Shown: piece after piece, positions 1 through 10,540 of the stretch
How the letters are laid out: every line of letters starts with the position of its first letter
Position numbering within the stretch: the first letter of the stretch is position 1
NCBI GenBank assembly: GCA_029204225.1
Contig: CM055111.1
Location: 47,779,594 to 47,843,593 of the forward strand
Origin: Diphasiastrum complanatum
Taxonomy: Eukaryota > Streptophyta > Lycopodiopsida > Lycopodiales > Lycopodiaceae
Reading direction: 5' to 3'
DNA: 64,000 nucleotides
Made by a program: the position numbers and the translations under genes
Notes under the pieces: generated by a model
The model's input: the letters and a program-made list of their open reading frames with translations, nothing else
Databases searched by the model: none
Told to the model about the DNA's origin: nothing

Positions 1-1230
1 CCCAACAGCTTGCTCCCCCCCAAGAGCAACTACAAATTTACGAAATAGAGAATACGCGCCTGGGGGCAAAAGTCAAAGTTCTACAAAGTGAAAAGCTCAT
101 CTGGCTAGCTCAACTTGCACCAGACTCAAGACCGCTATCTGAAAGATGAATCTCTTTAGAAGTCAGGTGCAGGTATATAGTCAAACATTAAACAGTTACC
201 AGATAGAGTACGATAAATACCGGGCAAGCGCAACTCATGAGCTCAGCCAGGCCAAGCAAGCCCTCAAGGCTTGCCAACAGTACATGGAGAAGAAGGCCCA
301 GTTCGAAGGCCAAGACCAAGAAGCAACAGATACGTTTCAGCGAGACCAAGGCCAAGGCACAGGTCCTGGCCAAAGCCAAGAGGAAGGACATGCAATATCA
401 TCCAGAGGTTCGCGCACCATATCTGCCAGCTGGGCCTTCCGAAGACCAAAGTCCATGGAGGAAAAAATAAACGAATTCCTAGCAAAGTATCCCCACGAGT
501 CATCAAGAGGCGGCTGGCAGATATCAAATTCAGCTCAGACAATAAAGGGCAAGGAGCTGCAAGCATTACCCACCCTCCAACCACAACCAGAGTGGCATCA
601 ACAGCTTTTTGAAAGAGATCCTACAGCCATCAGGGCCTATGTGACAAGTCTGCAACAACTACAGGTGAATGTGCACTTCCTGCCATGCACACGATGATCC
701 AAATGGGCGGAATGCAATACCCCTTTGCACAAGATCACCATTCAAAATTTTAATTGGCCGACCATTCCATCATAGCATGGTTGGGATACGGATGTAGATG
801 CCAGAAGGGCTCTCACTATGTTTGCCAATAACTATTTCAACTGCCCTGATCCAACAATCCACGCGGCAGCCACTTATGCCCGGGACTTAGAGCATTTAAT
901 GAGGATTGAAACTAAATGGGACAATTTTCTCCCCCCCATATTTTTTGATCCTAATAAGGTGCTAGCTTTCGACAAAGTCGAAGATCAGCTGCCAGTCGCT
1001 CGTGTCTATTACTGAGCTGCCTTCCTCAGTGATCCTTGGACGCACAGATTCTAAGCATGGGTCGACCAGGATTGGTTGACAAGAGACGCCAAAGGACTTG
1101 AAGAAACTGAACCGCATCAATTTTATGGAAAACGTCACAGGCTACATGATCCACCAGAGGTGGGCAAAGAAGACGCTTTACTGAACCGGCAAAGTGCTGA
1201 GGGACCGGCACTACTTCAGGCCGTGGGTCC
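1..1230 (+). pseudogene. Gypsy post-integrase ORF (copy A), truncated by window start
   Basis: Decayed ORF directly upstream of an LTR and homologous to the minus-strand region 35189-36762 of the large gypsy element, where it lies between integrase and 3' LTR. Readable pieces are at 146-697 (Gln/Lys-rich, probable coiled coil, ending in an LQQLQVN stretch) and 818-1015 (motifs FANNYFNCPDPTIHA, LPPIFFDP, VARVYY), continuing in frame past stops to about 1230. Two stops compare directly with the 35-kb copy: TGA at 1013 where that copy has CGA, and TAA near 1051 where it has CAA. No domain is recognised and no membrane segment or signal peptide is visible. By position it resembles the env-like or extra ORF of Athila/Tat gypsy elements; its function is unknown. 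Confidence 0.75.
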
Positions 1231-2046
1231 TGTTGGGGGTATTCCCGATAAATTGTAAATAAATAAAATTGACCAATAAAATGTGTTGCGAGGGCATGGC
1301 ATCCTGCGCGTATAAGCCCATGGCCCAATGAGCACGCAAGCTAAGTTGTAATTAAAATAATAGGCTTGGGACCTTTGTAAGTAAAATAAAACTTGAGGCC
1401 CAAAGTCAATTTTAAACTTAGAGATTACTTTTTTAGAGTTGACTCCAATTTGGGACTCACATGAATCTTGTGAATTTCAATGTACTTTTTGTGGACCCTT
1501 GGATCAAGTTGGGTCCAAGATTAATGGATAGGATCAATGTAAATATTAGCCAATAGGATTTTGGGGCAAGGGCCTTCCCCATTTTATAAACAGACGCCAT
1601 TTGTACTCTATTTCCATGCTTAATAGAGAGGAGGAGACTCTATCATTTTGAGAGCTCAAGCATCCTCATTTGCTAATCACTCTTGTTTATGCTATTGTTG
1701 TGGTTTGCTTGTTATTTCCATTTCCCATGCTTTTTGTTTATGCTAGTTAAGGTTTTTCCATAAGCAATGAAATTGAGCATTTGAGCTAACTTCCATCTCA
1801 TCTCTCTCTCTTTCTCTCTTCTCCTTTTTCTTCCTCTTCTATTCTATCCTTTCTCTTCACCAACAATCATGATGAAGTTAGTTAGGGGAGTAGAGTTAGT
1901 GTGAGTAGTGTTAGGGGAGGTAGACTTAGACAAAAAGTAGATACTAACTAAAAGTAGCATCTATGTATAGTTAGGTGCCTATCCAATGAACTAACCCTTG
2001 TTGACAGACGGGAGGGCTATTACAACGTCGGATCAAAGACCCTACA
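1231..2046 (+). repeat. Gypsy 3' LTR (copy A)
   Basis: 816-bp LTR starting TGTTGGGGGTATTCCC and ending GACCCTACA. It matches, in reverse complement, the LTRs at 34373-35188 and 53704-54520. It holds a CT-rich tract around 1795-1860 and a TATA-like TTTTATAAA near 1580. The upstream end of this element is outside the window, so no target duplication can be tested. Confidence 0.9.
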
Positions 2047-2474
2047 ATGACAAGCCACAACATGACCATAATACAATTTACAAGCAACATGACCAAAATT
2101 GGTCATTAGGGCCCTTTTTGGACTCAAAAAGGGCCTCTTCCTTGCCTAAACAAGTTTTCTAATCATAATTAATTTAGTGCTAATCAATCCTACGTGGCAC
2201 CTTTACCTTGGGTTACCATACAAGGTGAGCAAGAGTTAAGGCCTAAATGTAGCTCTCATTTTCATAGACTATTGTAGGTTATTTGCATAGACTATAATAG
2301 GCAACTAATAGGTAAGTTACAAATTACAACTAGAGTAGGGTTAGTATAGGACGACCTTTCATTGTCCTAACTACAATAGGACCCTAGGGATGGAAACTAG
2401 TATATGCCTAATAAAGCTTATATCATGGTTAGTTCACATTGAACTTTGACACCATTTGATTAAGGTATATTGTA
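2047..2474. other. Non-coding spacer with repeat debris
   Basis: No ORF worth calling. Bases 2047-2108 recur in inverted orientation at about 31137-31203, so this is dispersed repeat. It also contains the hairpin at 2110-2135. Confidence 0.6.
2110..2135. repeat. Perfect 11-bp hairpin
   Basis: Arms GGCCCTTTTTG and CAAAAAGGGCC flank the 4-base loop GACT. The pairing is exact. Function unknown; it could be the end of a small inverted-repeat element. Confidence 0.75.
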
Positions 2475-2990
2475 ATGTTCTACATAGATTCTTTTGGAAA
2501 ATTTGACATCTTCAAGATGACAACCAAGTATCACTTACATGTGAAGTTAGAGAAGAATTATGCGACCACCAAAGCCGCATGGCGTGTTAACTTAAATCCG
2601 TATGACATGCATTGTTGGAGATTAGAAGGAAAAAAACATATTGACCTATGGGTATGAGGTGATTTATACCCTCATAATCCATTAGTAGATGCTTCTCCTA
2701 AATTTTCTGATGTACATAGTTTGTTAAGGTTCATTGGGGATGGTCAGAATGGACTGCTTGGCTATTGTCAAGCAATGGATTCTCGAAGAATTCAAGCTGA
2801 GACATTGGCAAATACGGCAAACATTCATATATTGAGTATGAATGACAATTTAAGTCATTACATGGAATAAATATGAAATTGGAGCAGGAGATAAATGGTT
2901 TGAAAATAGAGCTTGCCAGTTCTGTTGCAAAAATTTCTGATATGGTGACATTAGCAGAAGAGCTTTAGGACGTGGCTAATCCACCACTCT
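2475..2990 (+). pseudogene. Decayed relative of the coiled-coil gene at 16527
   Basis: The translation shares a diagnostic string with the gene at 16527-17518: YHLHV, then EGKKHIDLW, then a DLYP..P segment and GLLGYC. The aligned gene has EGKKNVDLW, DGTLYPQDP and GLLGYC. A stop at 2655 interrupts the frame, and near 2868 the frame shifts into a coiled-coil-like tail (LEQEINGLKIELASSVAKI). No domain is recognised. Its existence shows that the 16527 gene belongs to a dispersed family. No terminal inverted repeats were found around this copy. Confidence 0.65.
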
Positions 2991-3392
2991 TGTAATCCAT
3001 GATTAGTTATAGATGTTTAATCTGTCTAATCAGGAATGTTACTCGAAGTGATACAAAAAAGTTCACGAAATATATACATTTTGCTAGATGTATCAAATAC
3101 ATATAGATAGACAAAAAATACAAAATATAAGTCCGCCTGTGAGCGAGACAATTTTTTTTTTGTATGCAAGATTCACAGAGATCCAAGAAGTCCGCTATTG
3201 AGCTTTTCTGGGTCCATGAACATTTCTTCTTTATGTTCGGGTATCCTTCAGTCAACGAACGTTCGACTGTCATCCTCGGGTCTTCACTCCTTGAAGCTTT
3301 GGTCTTCGCATCTAGGCAGCTCCCTTGTGTTTCTGCAGAATGGAGCTCTAAATTTAGTAGAGCTTTGTGGCTCGAAACAAATTGTTCCTTTA
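2991..3392. other. Non-coding stretch
   Basis: AT-rich sequence with a T-run near 3151; short overlapping ORFs show no recognisable motif. It ends where homology to copia II gag begins at about 3393. Confidence 0.5.
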
Positions 3393-3638
3393 TACTCTTA
3401 CCACCTCTTTAAGGAGTTCATTGGTAACATTCATCATTATCATGTGTAGAGCCTTTTTAGCTCTCTTGTCATACCTCCCTTGATCTTGTTGTTCCATGGG
3501 CCTTTCCTCCACACCTAAAAAAATATCTAACAAGTCATTCATTTCAAGAAGTGATTCCATCCTCACCTTCCACAATGAATAGTCGCTTGAGGTAAGTCTA
3601 TCATTGCCTTCCAACATAAAACCACGTGACGTAGCCAT
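3393..3638 (-). pseudogene. Copia II gag N-terminus, truncated
   Basis: Minus-strand ORF starting MATSRGFMLEGNDRLTSSDY and containing YSLWKVRMESLL, the typical copia Gag N-terminus, then YDKRAKKALHMI. It matches the plus-strand fragment at 28322 closely until about 3393, where homology stops. Gag would normally continue for about 250 more residues with a CCHC zinc knuckle, so the 3' part of this element is lost. Confidence 0.85.
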
Positions 3639-4224
3639 GTTGCAATGACCTGATCTTCTCTTTCAACATGTTCCAATGCACAAATCACTCTTTTGAATAA
3701 CAACAAATGTTTTTAAAAATAAATCACAAAGATATGGAACCTCTCAATTCTCTTCTAGCACTATAACTAGCAAATCAACACATTGAATGAAGAAATTCTG
3801 ATCAACCTATGATCCACCTACAATCTAATGAATCTTGCCACTTTCTAATATTGAAACACACTCTATTGAAGTACAGCAACCTCAAAAAATAGAGATCCAA
3901 TAAAAAAATAAGATTTTGAAAAAATCACAAAAAATTGAATATTTCAAATTCTACATGCAATTGTGAAAAACTTGATATAGAATCTAGTAGCCTCTAATGA
4001 AGCTTTCCTAATGCATCAAAAATTGTCCAAATACAGTAAGCCATGTGTGAAATTAGAATTCTTTAAGTTCATAAACCTAAATTTAGTTTTGACCTACAAA
4101 AGATCAATTCTACATATGCAAAATGCTTGATTTTTGAGTAGAAATCAATCTAGCACACTCTAGAATTGATAACTCCTCCAAATCTTTGATAAATGTGGCT
4201 TTTTTATTCATAATCTACAACGCA
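3639..4224 (-). other. Copia II untranslated leader
   Basis: Sequence between the gag start and the primer-binding site of the minus-strand copia II remnant. It is homologous to the plus-strand leader at 14594-14890 and has no coding potential. Confidence 0.7.
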
Positions 4225-4236
4225 AGCTCTGATACG
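4225..4236 (-). promoter_or_regulatory. Primer-binding site, copia II
   Basis: On the minus strand it reads TCGTATCAGAGC, one base from the initiator-Met tRNA site TGGTATCAGAGC used by many plant copia elements. It abuts the LTR end (...ATTCACA) directly. Confidence 0.8.
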
Positions 4237-4543
4237 ATGTGAATATTTTGTCAATCATTAAGATCCAACATCACCTATTGATCTTTGGTTAGAAAAACAA
4301 CATTATTTACACCATTTGCAATATAGAAAATCAACATCTACTTGATGAAAGAGATGCAAACTCAACAAGATCTTGATCAAACATCAAACTTATGATAAAA
4401 TGAAGTTGTTGTCCATACAAAAATAGTAAGCTCCTATATTTCACACGTGTGGATCCGAATATCAACTAAACAATACATTCTACACACAAGATTGCAAGAT
4501 ATCACCAAGATAGTGCACCAATGGATAGATGAATCCAAGAGAA
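4237..4543 (-). repeat. Copia II 5' LTR, internal part (split by insertion)
   Basis: R/U5-side part of the minus-strand copia II LTR, homologous to 14280-14581. It is interrupted at 4543 by the copia I insertion and resumes at 10328 after the duplicated GAGAA. Confidence 0.8.
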
Positions 4544-5281
4544 TGTGAAGAATTGAAAAAAGATTATCTATGTTAGATATAGGGGTCTTATGTTTTTTAC
4601 ATCAAGCATCTAGATGTAGGATGCTGATAGGAATAAATTTGGCATAGATGGCAAATTATGCATTTCCACTTGTAATGCCACTATTGAGCCAAAATAGAGT
4701 AAGAGGCTAAACACTTGCTAATTAGAGTGTAGACAAGTGTAAAGTTTTTGTTTGATGAATTCCAAGAGGTCCAATAGGATTTAGAGGTGGAACCTTGTGA
4801 GGTCCAATAGGAAATTGAGGTGTGCTTGAATATAGTCCAATAGAATCAAGAGGTGCATAGATCAATGATCCAATAGGATCAAGAGGTGACAAAATATGGT
4901 CCAATCATAGTTAAGCATAGTGGTAGCTCGTGGACCTACTAGTATCATTGTACTCCTCATTTTGAAATCAATTGATTTGGTGATTTCATGAATTTTGTGA
5001 GTTATTGGATTTCTAGCTTTCTCTCTCTACCCGAGAGCTCATGATGCATTTTCTCTCTCTACCTGAGGAGAGCAACTTGTTTTTACTTAGATTATTTTTT
5101 GAATACTTCCCACACGTGTGAGTGAGAGTTGGAAGTGATTGAATGCATGTAGTAGCGTGTTTTTGCCAGAGGATTCAAGATTGATCTTGAATCTCAATCT
5201 AGTCTTGATTTTGGTGCATCTACACACCTTAGGAGATCACAAGTACATGTAGTGGACAGTCCACACGTGTGAAATTCAACA
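4544..5281 (+). repeat. Copia I-a 5' LTR
   Basis: 738 bp from TGTGAAGAATTG to AAATTCAACA. It contains the palindromic CACACGTGTG near 5110 and ACACGTGTGAAA at the 3' end, and a CCAAT array at 4771-4905. Confidence 0.95.
4771..4905 (+). promoter_or_regulatory. Array of five evenly spaced CCAAT boxes in the LTR
   Basis: CCAAT starts at 4771, 4804, 4837, 4870 and 4901: spacings of 33, 33, 33 and 31 bp. The array lies in the U3 half of the LTR and recurs in the 3' LTR and in the copia I-b LTRs. Because 33 is divisible by three, the reverse strand reads as an 11-residue repeat (PLDPIGSLIYA, PLDSIGLYSST and so on), which I take as a by-product. A role as NF-Y-type promoter elements is inferred. 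Confidence 0.6.
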
Positions 5282-5294
5282 TGGTATCAGAGCC
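5282..5294 (+). promoter_or_regulatory. Primer-binding site, copia I-a
   Basis: TGGTATCAGAGCC, the initiator-Met tRNA primer site, directly abuts the 5' LTR. Confidence 0.95.
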
Positions 5295-5984
5295 TACCTA
5301 AGGTTACCATGCATTTTGATCCATCTAAGTGAAAAAATTTCCATCAATCTTGAGCTATAAGTTGTCAAGGCCCATTTTCCTAGCTATCTTGTTCAATCTT
5401 GGATCAAAAGAGATCAAAAGGACATTGATTGGGTCTGACCTGGTACTGTACGGAATCAGGTGCTCAGACACGTGTGAGGAACATCCAATTTCAGTTTGAA
5501 AATTCTCTCTCATGTTTGATCCATTTATCTTGCTTGATAGCTTGTTTTGAAGCTATTTTTGTCTAGTTTCTGTTGCAATCAGTTTTATTCCATTTGGTTG
5601 AGCCAATCAAAAGTTATAAGCTTTTGAAGAAGGTTAGGTAGGGCACCTAGACCTGGGTGGACACATTTGGTTTGTTCAAGAGATTGCTTGGTTGATCCAA
5701 AATCACAGTTGTATGCTTGCCAATCTCATCTATATGTGATCTAGGCACTGTTTTGAGATCTTAGCCATTTTGTTTCATGCAATATCATTGTATTTGAGTC
5801 AAATTTGGTTTCTTAGTGTATTTCACACGTGCTAAGAGTGTTAGATCCTAACTTTGCCTATACTCCATCATTTGATGTGAAACAGATCTTGTTTTAGAGA
5901 GATTTGAGTAGCTAGTGAGAATCAATTCACAAATTGTTGTAAGATCTTTCATAGGAGGAGATAGTACTCAATTATTGGATCCTA

Positions 5985-8900
5985 TTGAAAGTGTGTAACA
6001 ACATTTATTGTTCATCATTTGAGTTTTCTTCACTTCAAATGTCTTCAATGGGTTCATCCTTGTTGGAACCAAGTGAAAGATTGACCACTTCAAATTATTC
6101 AATTTGGAAAATGAGGCTGGAGTCCATCTTGATTCTTCAAGACGTGATGGACATAGTTCTTGGCCTTGAAGAAGAACCACAAGTTCTTCAAGAGGTTCAA
6201 AAATACAAAAAGAGAGCTAGGATGGCTCTCCACTACATTAAGATGAATGTCTCTAATGAGATATTGAGGGAGATAGGTACTTGTACAACAGCCAAAGAAG
6301 CTTGGGATTGTCTCAAGACTATCTATGAGGCTAAGAATACCTCTAGGCTTCTCACTCTTAGGAATCAAATCTTTCAAAGTAGCCAAAAGAGTGATGAGAG
6401 TGCATCTAGTTATGTTTTGAGAGTAAAAGATATTCATAGAAAGCTTGTTTGCATTGGTGATTCCATCAATCAAAATGAGCTAGTTCAAGTCATTCTCAAT
6501 GGCTTGATAAGTGAATTTGATAACCTTGTCCAATCCTATGCCATTAAGGAGGAGCTACCAAGTTTGGAGACTCTCCAAAGTGTGCTAATTTCAGAAGAAT
6601 CAAGACAAGAGTACAAGCACTTGAGGATGGACAAGCTTTCTCTCACTCATAATGATGGCAAAGCTCTCTTTGCCAAGGATAAGCACAAAGAGAGGAGCAA
6701 GAACCAACATCAACAATCCTCAAGCAAGGACAAAGTCAAATCCAAAGACAAAGATGAGGAGGAAGATGATTCCTCTAATGCTTCATCATCCAAGCTCAAG
6801 AAGAAGAAGAAGATCAAGTGCTTTTATTGTGGCAAGAAAGGTCATTATGCCACCAATTGCTTCAAAAAGAAGAATCAACTCAAGCAAGCCAATATTACCA
6901 ATGAGAAGGAAGATACTATTGCAAGTGATGGAGAGGGATCTCTTATGGTCTCTAGTTTCTCATCTACTCCTTTCAAGAAGGACGGCCTATGGTATATTGA
7001 TAGTGGATCCTCTTCACATATGTGTAGCTTCAAGGACTCTTTCTCTTCTATTGCACCTTATGATGGAGTGAGGAAATCAATATACACTACAAATGATTTT
7101 GAATGTCCTATTGAAGGCATAGGGAACATTCCCTTGAAGCTTGCATCCTCTAAAGTTCTTTCTCTCTCTAGAGTTCTTTATGTACCTAAGCTTACCAAGA
7201 ATCTTATTAGTGCTGGCCAATTGCTTGATAATGGCCTTGATGTAGAATTCAATGTTGATACTTGCACTATCAAGAAGAATGATGAGATACTTGCATTAGG
7301 ATCTAGATTTGGTGGCATCTATAAACTAGATCCAAATGAGTATGTGAATGCTTGTAATGTTGCTCTTGTGAACAAGCTCTCTATGGAGGAATTATGGCAT
7401 AGGAGGTTGGGACATCCCAACTACAAATCCATGCTCTCTATGATCAAAGAGACCAAAGCTATTGGTTTGCCAAAGTCATTCTCCAAGAAGATCAAGCCTT
7501 GTGAGGCTTGTGCTGTTGCTAAATCTCACAAAAAGCCATTTACAAGATCTTCTATCAAAAGCAAGCATCCTTTGGAGTTAATCCACTCGGATGTGCATTT
7601 CTCATCAACTACAAGCAAGGGAGGAGCCACTTGTTTTGTTACTTTCATTGATGATTACACAAGATTCACTTGGATATATCTTCTTGCTTCAAAATCTATG
7701 GTGTTTTATCATTTCCTTATTTTCAAAGCTTATGTAGAGAAGCAATTCTCATTCAAGATTAAAGATCTTAGAAGTGATAAAGGTGGTGAATATATCTCCA
7801 ATAAATTTCAAGATTTTTGTGAGCTTGAAGGCATTAAAAGAGAGTTTTCTTGTGCCTACTCTCCATCTCAAAATGGAGTGGCCGAGAGAAAGAATAGATC
7901 TCTATGTGAATGTGCAAAATCTATGATAATTGAGGCATCTTTGCCCAAAGATTTTTGGGGAGAAGCCATCAATTGTGCAAATTATCTTTGCAATAGGCTC
8001 CCACATATAGCTCTTGGAGGAAAGTCACCATATGAAATCTTTTTTTTTAAGAAGCCTAAGGTTGATCACCTTAGAGTTTTTGGATGCTTATGCTTTGTCC
8101 ATATTCCCTTGGAAACAAGGAAGAAGGAAGATCCTAGTGCATGCAAAGGGATCATGGTTGGATACTCATCCACCAAGAAGGCCTATAGATTCTTTATACT
8201 CTCTACTTCTCAAGTTGTTGAAAGTAGAGATGTTGTCTTTCATGAAGATCAACACTCATCATTTGAAGAGGCCGAGATCAAGAAATCTATGAATGCATCA
8301 TCAATTATTGATTTTGAAGACAATCATGATGTGATGGGGTCGAGATTTGAAGAAGACTCTCCTCGGATTTTTTCACCAAGAAGATCCATGAGAGATAGAT
8401 CCGAGCCTAAGAGGCTCTCATATGTTGACAAAGGCAAACAAGTGGATCTTGATTCCACTAATTATGTTTTTTATGTCTCTCATGAAGAGCCAAAGAATGT
8501 ACAAGAGGCACTCAATACCAAGGAGTGGTATGATGCCATGAAGCAAGAGTATGATGCATTGATCACCAACAATACTTGGGAGCTTGTGGATCCTCCATCC
8601 AACAAGCATGTGATTGGTTGCAAGTGGGTATTTCGGATCAAGTTCAATCATGATGGCACCATCAACAAGCATAAAGCAAGATTATGTGCCAAAGGATTTG
8701 CTCAAATCCATGGTCTTGATTATGAGGAGACCTTTGCATCCGTTGCAAAGATGGTGACAATAAGAATTCTTATATCTCTTGCTTGTTTTTTCAATTGGAA
8801 GGTGTTCCATTCTAAGAGCATAGATACTCCAATGGAGCAAATTGTAAAAGATCCTAATAAAGGTGATGAAAGATCCTTTGAGGACATCACACTTTTTAGG

Positions 8901-9572
8901 AGTCTTGTAGGCTCCTTGATTTGGCTTACCATTACTAGGCCCGATCTTAGTTTTTGTGTGCACAAATTGAGTCAAGTTATGCAAGATCCTAAGATCCATC
9001 ATTGGAAGATGGCCAAGAGGATTCTAAGATATGTATCTTCATCTTGTGATTATGGTCTACTCTATAAAAGTGAAGATCTATCCATTATTGGCTACTCGGA
9101 TTCGGACTTTGCAAGTGACAAGATGGATCGAAAGTCTATTAGTGCATACACTATCTTTCTTGGAGGCAATCTAATATCTTGGCTTTCCAAAAAGCAAGAT
9201 ACTATATCTCTCTCTTCATGTGAGGCCGAGTACAAAGCACTCACTACAACTACCAAAGAAGTGCTTTGGATCAAGAGGATATTAATGGAACTAAAGTGCA
9301 TCAAGGAGGATGATCTACCAATGATCAAGTGTGATAACATCTCGGCCCAAGCTCTTGCCAATAATCCCATATTTCATGCAAGAAGCAAGCACATAGAAGT
9401 GGCACACCATTTTGTGAGAGAAAAGCTTATTGGAGAAGAAATCTATTTGGAGCATGTCAACTCGTCCTCTTGTATTGCCGATCTACTCACCAAGCCTTTG
9501 AGCAAAAGTGCTTTCATCAAGCATAGATCTAATCTTGGAGTTATATCAAGATCAATGTTCAAATCTTCATAG
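5985..9572 (+). CDS. Copia Gag-Pol polyprotein lacking RT core
   Basis: Single open frame of 1195 codons. The likely real start is the Met at 6039 (MSSMGSSLLEPSERLTTSNY), matching Gag of related copies. Domains in order: Gag; CCHC knuckle CFYCGKKGHYATNC near residue 279; aspartic protease DSGSSSHM near 338; integrase HHCC (HRRLGHP...CEACAVAKSH) near 470-510 and catalytic D, D, E in HSDVH, SDKGGEY and GVAERKN near 535, 597 and 632; N-terminal RT motif KARLCAKGF; RNase H GYSDSDFASD near 1036 and LSSCEAEY. At about residue 942 roughly 153 residues, including the YVDD active site, are missing compared with the copia I-b copy, and the deletion is in frame. The protein could supply Gag, protease, integrase and RNase H but not polymerase. 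Confidence 0.93.
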   Translation: MKVCNNIYCSSFEFSSLQMSSMGSSLLEPSERLTTSNYSIWKMRLESILILQDVMDIVLGLEEEPQVLQEVQKYKKRARMALHYIKMNVSNEILREIGTCTTAKEAWDCLKTIYEAKNTSRLLTLRNQIFQSSQKSDESASSYVLRVKDIHRKLVCIGDSINQNELVQVILNGLISEFDNLVQSYAIKEELPSLETLQSVLISEESRQEYKHLRMDKLSLTHNDGKALFAKDKHKERSKNQHQQSSSKDKVKSKDKDEEEDDSSNASSSKLKKKKKIKCFYCGKKGHYATNCFKKKNQLKQANITNEKEDTIASDGEGSLMVSSFSSTPFKKDGLWYIDSGSSSHMCSFKDSFSSIAPYDGVRKSIYTTNDFECPIEGIGNIPLKLASSKVLSLSRVLYVPKLTKNLISAGQLLDNGLDVEFNVDTCTIKKNDEILALGSRFGGIYKLDPNEYVNACNVALVNKLSMEELWHRRLGHPNYKSMLSMIKETKAIGLPKSFSKKIKPCEACAVAKSHKKPFTRSSIKSKHPLELIHSDVHFSSTTSKGGATCFVTFIDDYTRFTWIYLLASKSMVFYHFLIFKAYVEKQFSFKIKDLRSDKGGEYISNKFQDFCELEGIKREFSCAYSPSQNGVAERKNRSLCECAKSMIIEASLPKDFWGEAINCANYLCNRLPHIALGGKSPYEIFFFKKPKVDHLRVFGCLCFVHIPLETRKKEDPSACKGIMVGYSSTKKAYRFFILSTSQVVESRDVVFHEDQHSSFEEAEIKKSMNASSIIDFEDNHDVMGSRFEEDSPRIFSPRRSMRDRSEPKRLSYVDKGKQVDLDSTNYVFYVSHEEPKNVQEALNTKEWYDAMKQEYDALITNNTWELVDPPSNKHVIGCKWVFRIKFNHDGTINKHKARLCAKGFAQIHGLDYEETFASVAKMVTIRILISLACFFNWKVFHSKSIDTPMEQIVKDPNKGDERSFEDITLFRSLVGSLIWLTITRPDLSFCVHKLSQVMQDPKIHHWKMAKRILRYVSSSCDYGLLYKSEDLSIIGYSDSDFASDKMDRKSISAYTIFLGGNLISWLSKKQDTISLSSCEAEYKALTTTTKEVLWIKRILMELKCIKEDDLPMIKCDNISAQALANNPIFHARSKHIEVAHHFVREKLIGEEIYLEHVNSSSCIADLLTKPLSKSAFIKHRSNLGVISRSMFKSS

Positions 9573-9582
9573 ATAATTTTTT

Positions 9583-9590
9583 AGGAGGAG
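9583..9590 (+). promoter_or_regulatory. Polypurine tract, copia I-a
   Basis: AGGAGGAG immediately precedes the 3' LTR and is conserved in copia I-b; expected plus-strand primer. Confidence 0.9.
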
Positions 9591-10327
9591 TGTGAAGAAT
9601 TGAAAAAGATTATCTATATTAGATATAGGGGTCTTATGTTTTTTACATCAAGCATCTAGATGTAGGATGTTGATAGGAATAAATTTGGCATAGATGGCAA
9701 ATCATGCATTTCCACTTGTAATGCCACTATTGAGCCAAAATAGAGTAAGAGGCTAAACACTTGCTAATTAGAGTGTAGACAAGTGTAAAATTTTTGTTTG
9801 ATGAATTCCAAGAGGTCCAATAGGATTTAGAGGTGGAACCTTGTGAGGTCCAATAGGAAATTGAGGTGTGCTTGAATATAGTCCAATAGAATTAAGAGGT
9901 GCATAGATCAATGATCCAATAGGATCAAGAGGTGACAAAATATGGTCCAATCATAGTTAAGCATAGTGGTAGCTCGTGGACCTACTAGTATCATTGTACT
10001 CCTCATTTTGAAGTCAATTGATTTGGTGATTTCATGGATTTTGTGAGTTATTGGATTTCTAGCTTTCTCTCTCTACCCGAGAGCTCATGATGCATTTTCT
10101 CTCTCTACTCGAGGAGAGCAGCTTGTTTTTACTAAGATTATTTTTTGAGTACTTCCCACACGTGTGAGTGAGAGTTGGAAGTGATTGAATGCATGTAGTA
10201 GTGTGTTTTTGCCATAGGATTCAAAATTGATCTTGAATCTCAATCTAGTCTTGATCTTGGTGCATCTACAAACCTTAGGAGATCACAAGTACATGTAGTG
10301 GACAGTCCACATGTGTGAAATTCAACA
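9591..10327 (+). repeat. Copia I-a 3' LTR
   Basis: 737 bp, closely matching 4544-5281, and followed by the GAGAA target duplication. Confidence 0.95.
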
Positions 10328-10540
10328 GAGAACTCATGTATAAATATGAAATGAGATGAGAGAGAGAATGCTTCTCTTCCCATGAGTTTACATCTATTTA
10401 TAACAGGTCCATGTCTCATTAATGATCTTGGTTTCCCTCCATAACAAAAACCCTACTATTAATGTGGACTAGATTCAATGAACAAGATATTCAAATTTGA
10501 ATCATCCAAATTGGACCTCCTACATTTTCCCTTGATATGG
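10328..10540 (-). repeat. Copia II 5' LTR, outer part
   Basis: Continuation of the LTR split by copia I-a. On the minus strand it contains TTATAAATAG (TATA-like) and a CT-rich run also present at 14230-14260. The outer limit is uncertain; a TGTAGGAGG near 10533 on the minus strand is a candidate start. Confidence 0.55.

Larger units (their letters stand above)
4544..10327 (+). mobile_element. Copia I-a, nearly full-length LTR retrotransposon
   Basis: A 5784-bp element with TG...CA LTRs, an initiator-Met primer site abutting the 5' LTR, one long Gag-Pol frame and a polypurine tract abutting the 3' LTR. A 5-bp target duplication GAGAA lies at 4539-4543 and 10328-10332. It sits inside the LTR of the older copia II element. 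The first ~135 bases of the two LTRs differ at about four positions, suggesting fairly recent insertion. The frame is open but lacks the reverse-transcriptase core, so this copy cannot be autonomous. Confidence 0.96.

Noticed and set aside
4722..4904. 60-codon minus-strand ORF present in three of the four copia I LTRs
   Set aside because: It is the reverse strand of a 33-bp repeat array, so the frame stays open by arithmetic. No start context or independent support for a peptide.
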